In this document: positions 34,469 through 42,738 of the stretch, one piece after another
Position numbering within the stretch: position 1 is the first letter of the stretch
How the letters are laid out: every line of letters starts with the position of its first letter
Origin: an uncultured Collinsella sp.
Lineage (GTDB): Bacteria; Actinomycetota; Coriobacteriia; Coriobacteriales; Coriobacteriaceae
Reading direction: 5' to 3'
Length of the DNA stretch: 64,000 nucleotides
Assembly: GCA_900541685.1 (NCBI GenBank)
Contig: UQKM01000005.1
Span: forward strand, 1-64,000
Program-made: the position numbers and the translations under genes
The notes under the pieces: generated by a model
Database searches by the model: none
Told to the model about the DNA's origin: nothing
Seen by the model: only the letters and a program-made list of their open reading frames with translations

Positions 34469-35935
34469 TTGTCACAGTTCACCGATATCAGCCGCATTAA
34501 CGTGTGCGGCGGCGACGGCGGAGCCGGATGCATGTCGTTTAGGCGCGAGGCATTTGTCCCCAAGGGCGGCCCCGATGGCGGCGACGGCGGTCGTGGCGGC
34601 AATGTCGTCATCCAGGCCGATGCTCAGCTGTCTTCGCTGATCGATTACCGCTTTAAGCATCACTTCCGCGCCGAGCGCGGCACGCACGGCCAGGGCGCTC
34701 GTCGCAATGGCAAGAGCGGCGAGGACCTGATCCTGAAGGTTCCCATGGGCACCGTGGTGCGCGAGCTCGATCCCGAGACGCAGACCCCGATGTTCGAGAT
34801 TGCCGACCTGGTGCACGACGGCGAGCGCGTTGTCGTGGCGCCCGGTGGCGCCGGCGGTCTGGGCAATACCCACTTTGTGACGTCGGTGCGTCGCGCGCCC
34901 GCGTTCGCTCAGCTGGGCGAACCGGCCGAGGAGCACTGGATTGAGCTCGAGATGAAGCTTATGGCCGATGCCGCGCTCGTGGGCTTTCCCTCGGTGGGTA
35001 AGTCTTCGCTCATCGCGCGCATGAGTGCCGCCCGTCCCAAGATCGCCGACTATCCGTTTACCACGCTCGTGCCGAACCTCGGCATGGTGCGTGCCGGGGA
35101 GTATTCTTATGTCGTTGCCGACGTTCCTGGTTTGATCGAGGGCGCGAGCGAGGGCAAGGGCCTAGGCCACCAGTTCCTGCGCCACATTGAGCGTACGGCC
35201 CTGATCATGCATGTCGTCGACATGACGGGCGGTTTTGAGGATCGCGACCCGGTTGAGGATTACCGCATCATCAACCGTGAGCTCGAGCAGTATGGCGCAG
35301 AGCTCTCGGAGCGCCCGCAAATCGTTGTCGCCAACAAGTGCGATGCGCCGGGCACGGCCGACAAGATTGCCGACCTCAAGCGCGCCGCGCTCGACGATGG
35401 ACATATGTTCTTTGCCGTGTCCGCCGTGACGGGCGCCGGTCTCAATACGCTGATGCTTGCCGTGGGCGAGCAGGTGGCTAAGCTTCGCGCCGAGCTGGCG
35501 GTTTCCGATGAGCCGGTCGATCTTCGCGACGAGGAGTGGGAGCGCCGCCGTCTGCAGCGCGAGAAGCGGTTCCGCATTGTCCAGGAGGAGCCCGGTGCCT
35601 TCCGTGTGGTTGGTCGTGCCATCGAGCGCATGGTCATCCAGACCGATTGGGAAAACGAGGAAGCCGTCATTTACCTGCAGCATAAGTTTGCGCGTATGGG
35701 TGTTGACGACGCGCTCGAGAAGGCCGGTTGCCGTGCGGGCGACGAGGTCCGCATTTGCCAGCGTGCCTTTGACTTTGAGGGCGCTGAGGACTTCTCGGAG
35801 TACGAGGAGCTCGAAGGCGCTGGCGAGGACGTTGCCGTTGAGGCCATTGACGTGGCCGATGCTGCGGATGAGGGCGTCGAGGTTGTCGATGCGGCGGATG
35901 CCGCGGACGATGCCGTGACCTCGGAGGGCGAGTAG
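34469..35935 (+). CDS. obg: Obg family GTPase
   Basis: The 488-residue protein starts at TTG 34469 with TAGGAGG 8 bases upstream. The Obg fold occupies residues 1 to about 160, with glycine-rich turns (GGDGGAGCMSFRREAFVPKGGP). The GTPase domain has G1 GFPSVGKSS near 171-179, switch FTTLVPNLG, G3 DVPGLIEGASEGKGLG and NKCD. An OCT domain around 355-430 follows, then an Asp/Glu/Ala-rich tail of about 50 residues. It aids late 50S assembly and stress signalling. It starts the obg-nadD-yqeK-rsfS run. Confidence 0.97.
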   Translation: MSQFTDISRINVCGGDGGAGCMSFRREAFVPKGGPDGGDGGRGGNVVIQADAQLSSLIDYRFKHHFRAERGTHGQGARRNGKSGEDLILKVPMGTVVRELDPETQTPMFEIADLVHDGERVVVAPGGAGGLGNTHFVTSVRRAPAFAQLGEPAEEHWIELEMKLMADAALVGFPSVGKSSLIARMSAARPKIADYPFTTLVPNLGMVRAGEYSYVVADVPGLIEGASEGKGLGHQFLRHIERTALIMHVVDMTGGFEDRDPVEDYRIINRELEQYGAELSERPQIVVANKCDAPGTADKIADLKRAALDDGHMFFAVSAVTGAGLNTLMLAVGEQVAKLRAELAVSDEPVDLRDEEWERRRLQREKRFRIVQEEPGAFRVVGRAIERMVIQTDWENEEAVIYLQHKFARMGVDDALEKAGCRAGDEVRICQRAFDFEGAEDFSEYEELEGAGEDVAVEAIDVADAADEGVEVVDAADAADDAVTSEGE

Positions 35936-35938
35936 GCC

Positions 35939-36616
35939 ATGTCGCTGCGCGGTGGAATCGGTTTGCCCGAGCTGCCCATAAAAGTGGGCAAAGAGTTTCG
36001 GCTTGGCATTATGGGCGGCACCTTCGACCCGATTCATTACGGGCACCTGGTGACTGCCGAGCAGGCACGCGAGTCGCTCGACTTGGACGCTGTGCTCTTT
36101 ATGCCGGCGGGCTCTCCCGCCTTTAAGCTTGACAAGCCGGTTACGCCTGCCGAGGACCGTTATGCCATGACGGTCCTCGCCACCGCCGCGAACCCGGCCT
36201 TTTTGGCGAGCCGGTTCGAGATTGACCGTCCGGGTGTAACCTATACGGCCGATACGCTTCATGCCCTTCGCGATTTTTACCCGCCGCAGGTAAAGCTCTA
36301 CTTTATTACGGGCGCCGATGCGATTATCGATATTGTGACCTGGCATGATGCCGAACGAATCGCTGAGCTTGCTACCTTTATTGCGGCGACGCGACCGGGC
36401 TTTGATATCGATACGGCGCGTGCCCGAATCAAAGAGTCGGGGCTGCCGTTCGACGTGCGCTATATTCAGATTCCGGCGCTGGCGATCAGCTCGACGAACA
36501 TTCGTAAGCGAGTTGCCCGCGGCATGAGCGTGCGCTATCTTACGAGCGAGTCCGTGCTCGGCTACATTCGCAAGCGCAGGCTATATGCCGATTTGGGCCA
36601 AGAAGATTTTGAGTGA
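35939..36616 (+). CDS. nadD: Nicotinate-nucleotide adenylyltransferase
   Basis: The 225-residue enzyme adenylates nicotinate mononucleotide in NAD synthesis. GIMGGTFDPIHYGHL holds the nucleotidyl-transfer His motif near residues 24-37, and ISSTNIRKRV is the second ATP motif. It starts three bases after the obg stop and its own stop overlaps the yqeK start (TGATG), so the genes are tightly coupled. There are about 20 extra N-terminal residues before the conserved core. Confidence 0.96.
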   Translation: MSLRGGIGLPELPIKVGKEFRLGIMGGTFDPIHYGHLVTAEQARESLDLDAVLFMPAGSPAFKLDKPVTPAEDRYAMTVLATAANPAFLASRFEIDRPGVTYTADTLHALRDFYPPQVKLYFITGADAIIDIVTWHDAERIAELATFIAATRPGFDIDTARARIKESGLPFDVRYIQIPALAISSTNIRKRVARGMSVRYLTSESVLGYIRKRRLYADLGQEDFE

Positions 36617-37236
36617 TGGGGGCTACGTTGTCGGTAGAGGATCAGTTTGAGGGCGATGAGCGCGCGCTGCTCAAGCGCATTCAAGAGCTGCTCGATGTTC
36701 GCATGAAAGATAAGCGCAAGCGCTATGTGCATTCGCTGGGTGTTGCCGAGACCGCACTTCATCTGGCCGAGGTCTACGGCGTTGACCGCTTTGATGCGGC
36801 TGCCGCCGGCTTAATTCACGACTGGGACAAGGTTCTTTCCGATGACGAGCTCGTGGCCCGCGCGCTTCACTATGGCATCAAGGTTGCCGGCTCTCCTTCC
36901 GCCGCGACGCCGCTTTTGCATGGCCCTGTTGCCGCCTATGAGCTTCCGCAGCTTTTTCCCGAGCTGTCACCGGCCGTTTTCCAGGCTGTCGACCGTCACA
37001 CCGTGGGTGCCTGCGACATGACGCCGCTCGATATGGTGGTCTTTGTGGCAGATGCCATCGAGCCCAACCGTCACGGCGACTATGCCCATGCGCTGCGCAA
37101 GATGGTGGGGAAGTTCTCGCTCGATGAGTTGTTCTTCTCCTGTTTTGCGCAGGGTCTGGTCTATGTGATCCAGTCCGGGCGCTATCTTTATCCCACGGCT
37201 ATTACGATTTACAACCATTACGCCCAGCTGCGCTAG
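36616..37236 (+). CDS. yqeK: HD-domain diadenosine tetraphosphatase YqeK
   Basis: This 206-residue HD-domain protein has RYVHSLGVAETALHLA, GLIHDWDK and DRHTVGACDMTPLDMVVFVADAIEP, the metal-binding His/Asp pattern of YqeK. The family cleaves Ap4A symmetrically to ADP. It has an N-terminal acidic 15-residue extension. The order nadD-yqeK-rsfS is conserved in many Gram-positive bacteria. Its ATG at 36616 shares a base with the nadD stop. Confidence 0.93.
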   Translation: MGATLSVEDQFEGDERALLKRIQELLDVRMKDKRKRYVHSLGVAETALHLAEVYGVDRFDAAAAGLIHDWDKVLSDDELVARALHYGIKVAGSPSAATPLLHGPVAAYELPQLFPELSPAVFQAVDRHTVGACDMTPLDMVVFVADAIEPNRHGDYAHALRKMVGKFSLDELFFSCFAQGLVYVIQSGRYLYPTAITIYNHYAQLR

Positions 37237-37264
37237 CTCGGGTGTGTCTAGAAAGAGGTATTCC

Positions 37265-37720
37265 ATGGCCGACGAGACCATGACTGACGAGCAGATTCTT
37301 GAAGGTGTGGAGCACAAGAGTTTCGTTGCCACGTCCGACCGCACCGCCGCCTCGCTGTCCGCGAGCGGTGTCGCCGCCGAGGATGTCGCCCGCGCCGCCG
37401 CGCAGGCCGCCTACGACAAGAAGGGCGAGGACGTGCAGGTGCTCGACCTGACCGAGCTTTCCGACGTGTGCGACTACTTTGTGCTTGCCACCGGTACCAA
37501 CAACCGCCAGGTCGATTCGATTGTCGACGAGATCGAGGAGAAGGTTGCCGAGGCTTGCGGCGAGCATCCGCTCTCCATCGAGGGCCGCGAGCAGAAGACC
37601 TGGATGCTCATGGACTACGGCTCGGTTGTCGTCCACGTCTTCACTCCCGAAGCCCGCGACTTTTACCGCCTAGAAAAGCTCTGGGGTGACGCCCCCCAGC
37701 TCCCCCTCGACCTCCTCTAG
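37265..37720 (+). CDS. rsfS: Ribosomal silencing factor RsfS
   Basis: The 151-residue protein starts at the ATG at 37265, preceded by AAAGAGG. The core shows DLTELSDVCDYFVLATGTNNRQVDSIV and TWMLMDYGSVVVHVFTPEARDFY, the uL14-binding fold of RsfS that blocks subunit joining. About 45 residues at the N-terminus are an acidic/Ala-rich extension beyond the usual length. It is the last gene of the obg run; a repeat copy and a terminator follow. Confidence 0.95.
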   Translation: MADETMTDEQILEGVEHKSFVATSDRTAASLSASGVAAEDVARAAAQAAYDKKGEDVQVLDLTELSDVCDYFVLATGTNNRQVDSIVDEIEEKVAEACGEHPLSIEGREQKTWMLMDYGSVVVHVFTPEARDFYRLEKLWGDAPQLPLDLL

Positions 37721-37752
37721 TGGCTCATTTAATATGGGGCTTTTAGCTAGCC
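37721..37752 (+). repeat. Degenerate copy of the TGGCTNATTT...TTAGCTA repeat
   Basis: TGGCTCATTT, then GGGGC and TTTTAGCTAGCC, lies just after the rsfS stop. It aligns over about 30 bases with one arm of the long inverted repeat at 45772-45878, which also follows a stop codon. It may be a small dispersed repeat. Confidence 0.45.
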
Positions 37753-37764
37753 TCGCGCATTTCG

Positions 37765-37807
37765 CCGGGCAGTTGCGGTTTTCCGCACCTGCCCGGCTTT
37801 CTTTTTG
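37765..37807 (+). terminator. Terminator after rsfS
   Basis: GCCGGGCAG pairs with CTGCCCGGC, inside which GCGG pairs with CCGC around TTTT; TTTCTTTTT follows. It ends the obg run and faces the convergent dinB. Confidence 0.9.
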
Positions 37808-37818
37808 CCCAAAGGCGG

Positions 37819-39072
37819 TTAATCGTCGAAGCGGGATTGGCGGCCGAAAGATAGGGCGGTGTCGCCGAACTTGTCTCGGACGGCATCGATCGCGACGGAG
37901 AGGTCGCGACGGTCGCTTGATTGGGCTCCGCGGTCGTCGACTTCGCAGAACAGGTCGGTCTGGATGCCGCCCTGATGGTCAAAGTCGCTCATCCCGATAC
38001 CCGCCAGACGCACATGCATGCCTTCCTGCCAGATGTTGTCGAGCAGTTCGAGTGCAACCGCCACGAAGATATTCTCATCGTCGGTCGGATGAGGCAGCCG
38101 CCGCTGCGCCGTTCGCCCGCTTCCATACGTATACTTGAGCTTGAGCGTCACCGTGGCGCCCGTTAGCCCCTGACGGCGCAGGCGGCGTCCCACTGACTCT
38201 CCCAACAGCGCAATCGCCGCCTCAATATCCCCACGCTCAGTCAAATCTTTCGCGAAGGTGCGCTCATTGCTCACCGATTTAACCTCGCGTTCCTCGTCCA
38301 GACTCGTGACTTCGGAAACCTCGAGTCCCAGCGCACGCTGGCGCATGCGTTCGCCGTTGACACCAAAAATAGAGGCCAAGGTGGATTCCGGTGCACGTGA
38401 CAGCTCGCCGAGCGTGTAGATGCGCATGCGGCGCAGTCGCTCCTCGGCCGAGCGCCCGATGCCGCTCATGGCAGATACCGGCAGTGCGGCCAAAAAGCGC
38501 TGCTCGGTTCCGGGGCGCACGATGGTCAGCCCAAACGGCTTGTCCCGCTCGCTTGCGATCTTTGCCACCGTCTTGTTGCAGCCCACGCCAATGGAGCAGG
38601 TCACTCCCAGCGTTGCCACGCGGTCGCTTATGCGCCGTGCAACCTGCAACGGGTCTTCGGGCTCAAAGCGACCCGGTGTGATATCGATAAAGGCCTCGTC
38701 GATGGATACGCGCTCAACGCGCGGGGTCTCGTCGGCGAGAATCGCCATGACCTGAGCACTGACCTCGCGGTAGCGGTCGAAGTGCCCGTGTGTCCAGATG
38801 GCCTGCGGACACAGACGCCGTGCCTCGGCCGAGGGCATGGCGGAATGCACGCCAAAGCGACGCGCCTCGTATGAGCAGGTGGACACAACGCCGCGGGAAT
38901 CGGCATCGCCACCCACGATGAGTGGCTTGCCGCGCCACTCGGGATGGTCGAGCATTTCCACGCTCGCAAAAAACGCATCGAGATCCATGAGGCCCACCGC
39001 CGGCCCCGTCCAGGGCGGCGGCGTGACGCCCGCAGCATCTTCATAACCGTATGTATGTTCGCGTCTTTTCAT
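37819..39072 (-). CDS. dinB: DNA polymerase IV (Y-family)
   Basis: The 417-residue error-prone polymerase has MDLDAFFASVEMLD near residue 29 (first catalytic Asp), SIDEAFIDIT with the paired Asp/Glu, and GIGRSAEERLRRMRIYTLGELS of the helix-hairpin-helix. The little-finger domain (ERTFAKDLTERGDIEAAI) follows. All catalytic acids are present. It should bypass DNA lesions. It is transcribed toward the rsfS terminator, alone on the minus strand here. I saw no LexA-type operator (GAAC-N4-GTTC) in the 150 bases before it. Confidence 0.95.
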   Translation of the reverse strand: MKRREHTYGYEDAAGVTPPPWTGPAVGLMDLDAFFASVEMLDHPEWRGKPLIVGGDADSRGVVSTCSYEARRFGVHSAMPSAEARRLCPQAIWTHGHFDRYREVSAQVMAILADETPRVERVSIDEAFIDITPGRFEPEDPLQVARRISDRVATLGVTCSIGVGCNKTVAKIASERDKPFGLTIVRPGTEQRFLAALPVSAMSGIGRSAEERLRRMRIYTLGELSRAPESTLASIFGVNGERMRQRALGLEVSEVTSLDEEREVKSVSNERTFAKDLTERGDIEAAIALLGESVGRRLRRQGLTGATVTLKLKYTYGSGRTAQRRLPHPTDDENIFVAVALELLDNIWQEGMHVRLAGIGMSDFDHQGGIQTDLFCEVDDRGAQSSDRRDLSVAIDAVRDKFGDTALSFGRQSRFDD

Positions 39073-39188
39073 GGCATGAGTATACCGCGCAGCTCATGTG
39101 GGGTGCGTGGATGTGCTTGCAAATCGCGAATTCTTGTCTAAGATATGGATTTGCCTTCGACTACACCGAAGAAGTTGGTCTCACGGAC

Positions 39189-39217
39189 TTCACCTGCCCG
39201 CGTCGATGGCGTATTAT
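39189..39217 (+). promoter_or_regulatory. Putative promoter of rpsP operon
   Basis: TTCACC (39189-39194) and TATTAT (39212-39217) are 17 bases apart, with GGAGGAG at 39261. The -10 is good, the -35 weak. Confidence 0.5.
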
Positions 39218-39273
39218 GTTCAACTGTTTGTTTGTAGTTGCAGCCTAAAGCTGCTTGGTTGGAGGAGTTTCCT

Positions 39274-39615
39274 TTGGCAGTCAAGATTCGCCTTGCTCGT
39301 CACGGCGCTAAGAAGCGTCCGTACTACCGTGTCGTCGTCGCCGATTCCCGCGCCCCGCGTGACGGTCGTATCATCGAGGAGGTTGGCCGCTACAACCCGA
39401 TGACCGCCCCCAAGACCATCAACCTCGACCTCGAGAAGATCGCCGACTGGCAGTCCAAGGGCGCTCAGCTCACCGACGCCGTCGCCGCTCTGGTCAAGGC
39501 CGCCAACGAGGGCGAGAAGACCGAGACCGTCGTCAAGAAGTCCAAGAAGCAGCTCGCCAAAGAGGCCGAGGCCGCTAAGGCTGCCGCTGAGGCCGCTGAG
39601 GGCGCCGAGGAGTAA
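39274..39615 (+). CDS. rpsP: Small ribosomal subunit protein bS16
   Basis: The 113-residue protein starts at TTG 39274, preceded by GGAGGAG six bases upstream, and reads AVKIRLARHGAKKRPYYRVVVADSR, the bS16 signature. RDGRIIEEVGRYNP follows. After residue 80 is an Ala/Lys/Glu-rich extension ending AEAAEGAEE, about 25-30 residues beyond the core. It heads rpsP-khpA-rimM-trmD-lepB. Confidence 0.97.
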   Translation: MAVKIRLARHGAKKRPYYRVVVADSRAPRDGRIIEEVGRYNPMTAPKTINLDLEKIADWQSKGAQLTDAVAALVKAANEGEKTETVVKKSKKQLAKEAEAAKAAAEAAEGAEE

Positions 39616-39618
39616 ATC

Positions 39619-39903
39619 GTGCCTGAGGTTGACGCTGCACAGCTCGAGGGTGAGGCAATGCTCTCAGATCGCATCGCCGATCTCGTCGAATATCTCGTTG
39701 TTCAGATCGTCGACGACCCGGATTCCGTGAGCCTTGAGGTCATCGATGGTGACGACGCCTCCACGATTGAGGTTTCGGTCGCCGAGGATGACGTCGCTAA
39801 GGTCATCGGCCGTCGTGGCCGTACCATCAAGGCCATTCGCACGCTCGCCCGTGCACTGGCCGCTCGCCTCGACACTGCTGTCGAGGTAGAGGTTCTGGGC
39901 TAG
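39619..39903 (+). CDS. khpA: KH-domain RNA-binding protein KhpA
   Basis: The 94-residue protein contains VAKVIGRRGRTIKAIRTLARALA, the GxxG loop and following helix of KhpA, which binds RNA with KhpB in Gram-positive bacteria. The GTG at 39619 has GAGGAG about six bases before it. The first 14 residues are a short acidic extension. It lies between rpsP and rimM as usual. Confidence 0.93.
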   Translation: MPEVDAAQLEGEAMLSDRIADLVEYLVVQIVDDPDSVSLEVIDGDDASTIEVSVAEDDVAKVIGRRGRTIKAIRTLARALAARLDTAVEVEVLG

Positions 39904-39910
39904 GACCTTG

Positions 39911-40429
39911 ATGTCCCAGTACAAAAACATCGCCCGTGTGGTCAAGCCGCACGGAAGGAAGGGGGAGGTCCTCGCGCAGCCGCTGCGGGGGCTTCCTTCT
40001 GTATTAGAGCCGGGTATGCGCGTCGCCCTGACGCCGCCGGCGCTCAAGCGCGACCGCTTTTGCACGGTCGTGTCCGTCACCGATACGGGCGATGGCGATC
40101 TGGTCTCGTTTGAGGGCATTGACGACTTGACGGCCGCCGAGGGCATCACGGGATGCTATGTGTTGGCAAATCGTGACGATTTTGAGCTCGATTCACTCGA
40201 CGCCGCCTATTCCGACCTGATGGGTCGCGAGGTGGTCGACGAGCGCTTCGGTTCACTCGGTACGATCGTCGAGATCATGTCGACGCCCGCTAACGATGTT
40301 TGGGTCGTCGAGGGCGATCGGTACGGCGAGGTACTGATTCCCGTGATCGAGCAGGTTGTGCTCGATCTTCCCGACACAGGAACAATTTCCGTCCACGTTA
40401 TGGACGGCCTGATCGATATGGACAAGTAG
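39911..40429 (+). CDS. rimM: Ribosome maturation factor RimM
   Basis: The 172-residue protein begins YKNIARVVKPHGRKGEVLAQPLRGLP, the RimM N-terminal barrel, and ends with the PRC-barrel-like YSDLMGREVVDERFGSLGTIVEI and GEVLIPVIEQVVLDLP. It helps assemble the 30S head by acting on bS19. ATG 39911 is used; the adjacent TTG at 39908 is less likely. It follows khpA by 7 bases and precedes trmD. Confidence 0.94.
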   Translation: MSQYKNIARVVKPHGRKGEVLAQPLRGLPSVLEPGMRVALTPPALKRDRFCTVVSVTDTGDGDLVSFEGIDDLTAAEGITGCYVLANRDDFELDSLDAAYSDLMGREVVDERFGSLGTIVEIMSTPANDVWVVEGDRYGEVLIPVIEQVVLDLPDTGTISVHVMDGLIDMDK

Positions 40430-40439
40430 GGAGGACAAC

Positions 40440-41177
40440 ATGCTGATTGAGACCCTTTCGGTCTTTCCCGAGATGTTTGAGCCCGTCATGTCCACATCGA
40501 TTTTGGGCCGCGCCCGCAAGGCCGGCCTTTTTGATTTTAAGGCGTATAACCTGCGCGACTGGACGCACGACCGCCATCGTACCGTCGATGACGAGCCGTA
40601 CGGCGGCGGGCAGGGCATGCTCATGAAGGTCGAGCCTATCGCCGAGGCCATCGAGGCCATTAGCGCGGAGGGCCCCAAGCCGACGGTGGTGTTCTTCACC
40701 CCGTGCGGCGAGCCTTTTACGCAGCATGTGGCCGAGCGCCTGCTCAAAAGCGAGCGCTTGCTGTTTGTGTGCAGCCGTTACGAGGGTGTCGACGAGCGTG
40801 CCTATGCGTATGCCGACGAGCGCCTGTCGATCGGCGATTACGTGCTCACGGGCGGCGAGCTTCCCGCTATGGTCGTTGCCGATGCTGTCGTACGCCTGAT
40901 TCCCGGCGCCCTTGGTGACGAGATGAGCAACGTCGACGAGTCGTTCTCGACCGCCGAGGACGGAGGCCTGCTCGAGTATGCGCAGTACACTCGCCCTGCT
41001 GAATTCAACGGCGAGGGCGTGCCGCCGGTGCTCGTGAGCGGTGACCATGCCAAGGTCGATGCCTGGCGCCGTAAGAATGCCATCGAGCGCACCTGCCGCT
41101 GGCGTCCCGACCTGATCGAGACGGCACGGCTTACGCCCCAGGAGCGCGCATACGCGCAGGAGATTCTGGACGCTTAG
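40440..41177 (+). CDS. trmD: tRNA (guanine37-N1)-methyltransferase
   Basis: The 245-residue SPOUT enzyme methylates G37 of tRNAs. ETLSVFPEMFEPVMSTSILGRA begins the protein, PYGGGQGMLMKVEPI forms the substrate loop and CSRYEGVDERAYAY with LSIGDYVLTGGELPAMVVADA the knotted SAM site. All are typical. GGGAGG precedes the ATG. The next gene is lepB, not rplS; rplS lies 10.8 kb downstream. Confidence 0.97.
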   Translation: MLIETLSVFPEMFEPVMSTSILGRARKAGLFDFKAYNLRDWTHDRHRTVDDEPYGGGQGMLMKVEPIAEAIEAISAEGPKPTVVFFTPCGEPFTQHVAERLLKSERLLFVCSRYEGVDERAYAYADERLSIGDYVLTGGELPAMVVADAVVRLIPGALGDEMSNVDESFSTAEDGGLLEYAQYTRPAEFNGEGVPPVLVSGDHAKVDAWRRKNAIERTCRWRPDLIETARLTPQERAYAQEILDA

Positions 41178-41200
41178 TATTCGCAGAGCGAGGAGTGAGA

Positions 41201-41764
41201 ATGGTTCCATCGCAGCATTCCGCGTTGAGGGGCGCTTTTGAGTGGGTCGCGGTCATCGCGATCGCGCTCGTGGCCACCTTCCTGATCCGCACCTTTGTGG
41301 TCGAGCCCTTTGTGGTACCCACCGGCTCCATGGAGGACACGATCGAGATTGGCGACCAGATCCTGGCACAAAAGGTGAGCCTCGAGCTCGGTCAGCCCGT
41401 CAAACAGGGCGATATCGTGGTGTTCCACAACCCCGATGCCACTTCCGAGCATGATGTTCTTGTCAAGCGTGTTATTGCCACGGCCGGCCAGACGGTCGAC
41501 CTGCAGGACGGCAAGGTCGTCGTCGACGGCCAGGCGCTCGATGAGGACTATACGACCGGCATGAGTTGGCCGCTTTCGGTCCAAGCGCCTGGCGCCCAGG
41601 TGAGTTATCCCTACACCGTTCCCGACGGGTGCGTGTGGGTGATGGGCGACAACCGCGAAAACTCTGCCGACTCGCGCTACTTTGGTCCCGTCGATCGCTC
41701 TGATTTGATCGCTGTGGCGCTTGTGCGCTACTGGCCGCTCAACCGCATCGGCGCTATCGACTAA
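41201..41764 (+). CDS. lepB: Signal peptidase I
   Basis: The 187-residue protein has one membrane helix near residues 12-28 and PTGSMEDTI with the nucleophile Ser. KRVIATAGQTVD with the catalytic Lys and GDNRENSADSRYFGPV follow, matching type I signal peptidases of Gram-positive bacteria. It would cleave Sec signal peptides outside the membrane, including that of the pore-forming-like protein. ATG 41201 has AGGAG about 6 bases upstream; GTG 41195 is overlapped by that site. It ends the rpsP operon. Confidence 0.95.
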   Translation: MVPSQHSALRGAFEWVAVIAIALVATFLIRTFVVEPFVVPTGSMEDTIEIGDQILAQKVSLELGQPVKQGDIVVFHNPDATSEHDVLVKRVIATAGQTVDLQDGKVVVDGQALDEDYTTGMSWPLSVQAPGAQVSYPYTVPDGCVWVMGDNRENSADSRYFGPVDRSDLIAVALVRYWPLNRIGAID

Positions 41765-41823
41765 AAACCGCTATAGTACAGTACCTAACCGTGTAATCGT
41801 TTCGACGAGGGGATATTAGAGGC

Positions 41824-42735
41824 ATGAACGCTTCATCGCTTTCCTTCCAAGACATCATCCTGCGCCTCCAGCAGTACTGGGGCGAGCAGGGCTGCGTCAT
41901 TATGCAGCCCTATGACTCCGAGGTCGGTGCCGGTACCTTCCATACCGCGACCACGCTGCGCTCGCTCGGTCCCGCCGAATGGCGCACCTGCTATGCGCAG
42001 CCCTGCCGCCGTCCCGCCGACGGCCGCTACGGCGAGAACCCTAACCGCATGCAGCACTACTATCAGTTTCAGGTGCTCATTAAGCCCTCTCCGGTTAATG
42101 CTCAGGAGCTTTACCTGGGGTCTCTTGCTGCCATTGGCCTGGACCCCAACGACCATGACGTCCGTTTTGTCGAGGACGACTGGGAGAGCCCGACGCTGGG
42201 CGCCTGGGGCCTTGGCTGGGAGGTCTGGCTCAACGGCATGGAGGTCACGCAGTTTACGTACTTCCAGCAGGTGGGCGGTATCGAGGTCGACCCCGTGCCC
42301 GTCGAGATCACCTATGGCCTGGAGCGTATCGCCATGTACGCTCAGGGCGTCAACTCGGTCTACGATCTGGTGTGGAGCTATCTGCCCGACGGCACGCCCA
42401 TGACCTACGGCGACGTGTTCCTCGAGAACGAGCGCGAGTTCAGTGCCTATAACTTTGAGGTCGCCAACGTCGAGATGATGCGTCAGAAGTTTGACGACTA
42501 CGAGGCCGAGTGCCACTCTTGCCTGGAGCGCAAACTGCCGCTGCCGGCGTACGACTGCGTCATGAAGTGCAGCCATGCCTTCAACCTGCTCGATGCCCGC
42601 GGCGCCCTGTCCGCGGTCGAGCGTGCCAACTACATCCTGCGCGTCCGCGCCGTCGCCAAGGCGTGCTGCGAGGCCTACATGGCCGAGGTCGCCGGAGTCA
42701 ACGAGAATGCCGACCAGGAAGGCGAGGTGGCGTAA
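41824..42735 (+). CDS. glyQ: Glycyl-tRNA synthetase alpha subunit
   Basis: The 303-residue protein has FQDIILRLQQYWGEQGCVIMQPYDSEVGAGTFH at its N-terminus and RTCYAQPCRRPADGRYGENPNRMQHYYQ motif 2. It is the catalytic subunit of the alpha2beta2 enzyme. GEQG and NPNR residues of the active site are intact. It is followed 3 bases later by glyS. I see no T-box leader in the 59 bases upstream. Confidence 0.97.
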   Translation: MNASSLSFQDIILRLQQYWGEQGCVIMQPYDSEVGAGTFHTATTLRSLGPAEWRTCYAQPCRRPADGRYGENPNRMQHYYQFQVLIKPSPVNAQELYLGSLAAIGLDPNDHDVRFVEDDWESPTLGAWGLGWEVWLNGMEVTQFTYFQQVGGIEVDPVPVEITYGLERIAMYAQGVNSVYDLVWSYLPDGTPMTYGDVFLENEREFSAYNFEVANVEMMRQKFDDYEAECHSCLERKLPLPAYDCVMKCSHAFNLLDARGALSAVERANYILRVRAVAKACCEAYMAEVAGVNENADQEGEVA

Positions 42736-42738
42736 GCC

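Noticed and set aside
37819..39237. Possible LexA/SOS box before dinB
   Set aside because: No GAAC-N4-GTTC-like palindrome was found in the intergenic sequence.
41765..41823. T-box riboswitch before glyQ
   Set aside because: Only 59 bases separate lepB and glyQ and no T-box sequence or antiterminator is visible.
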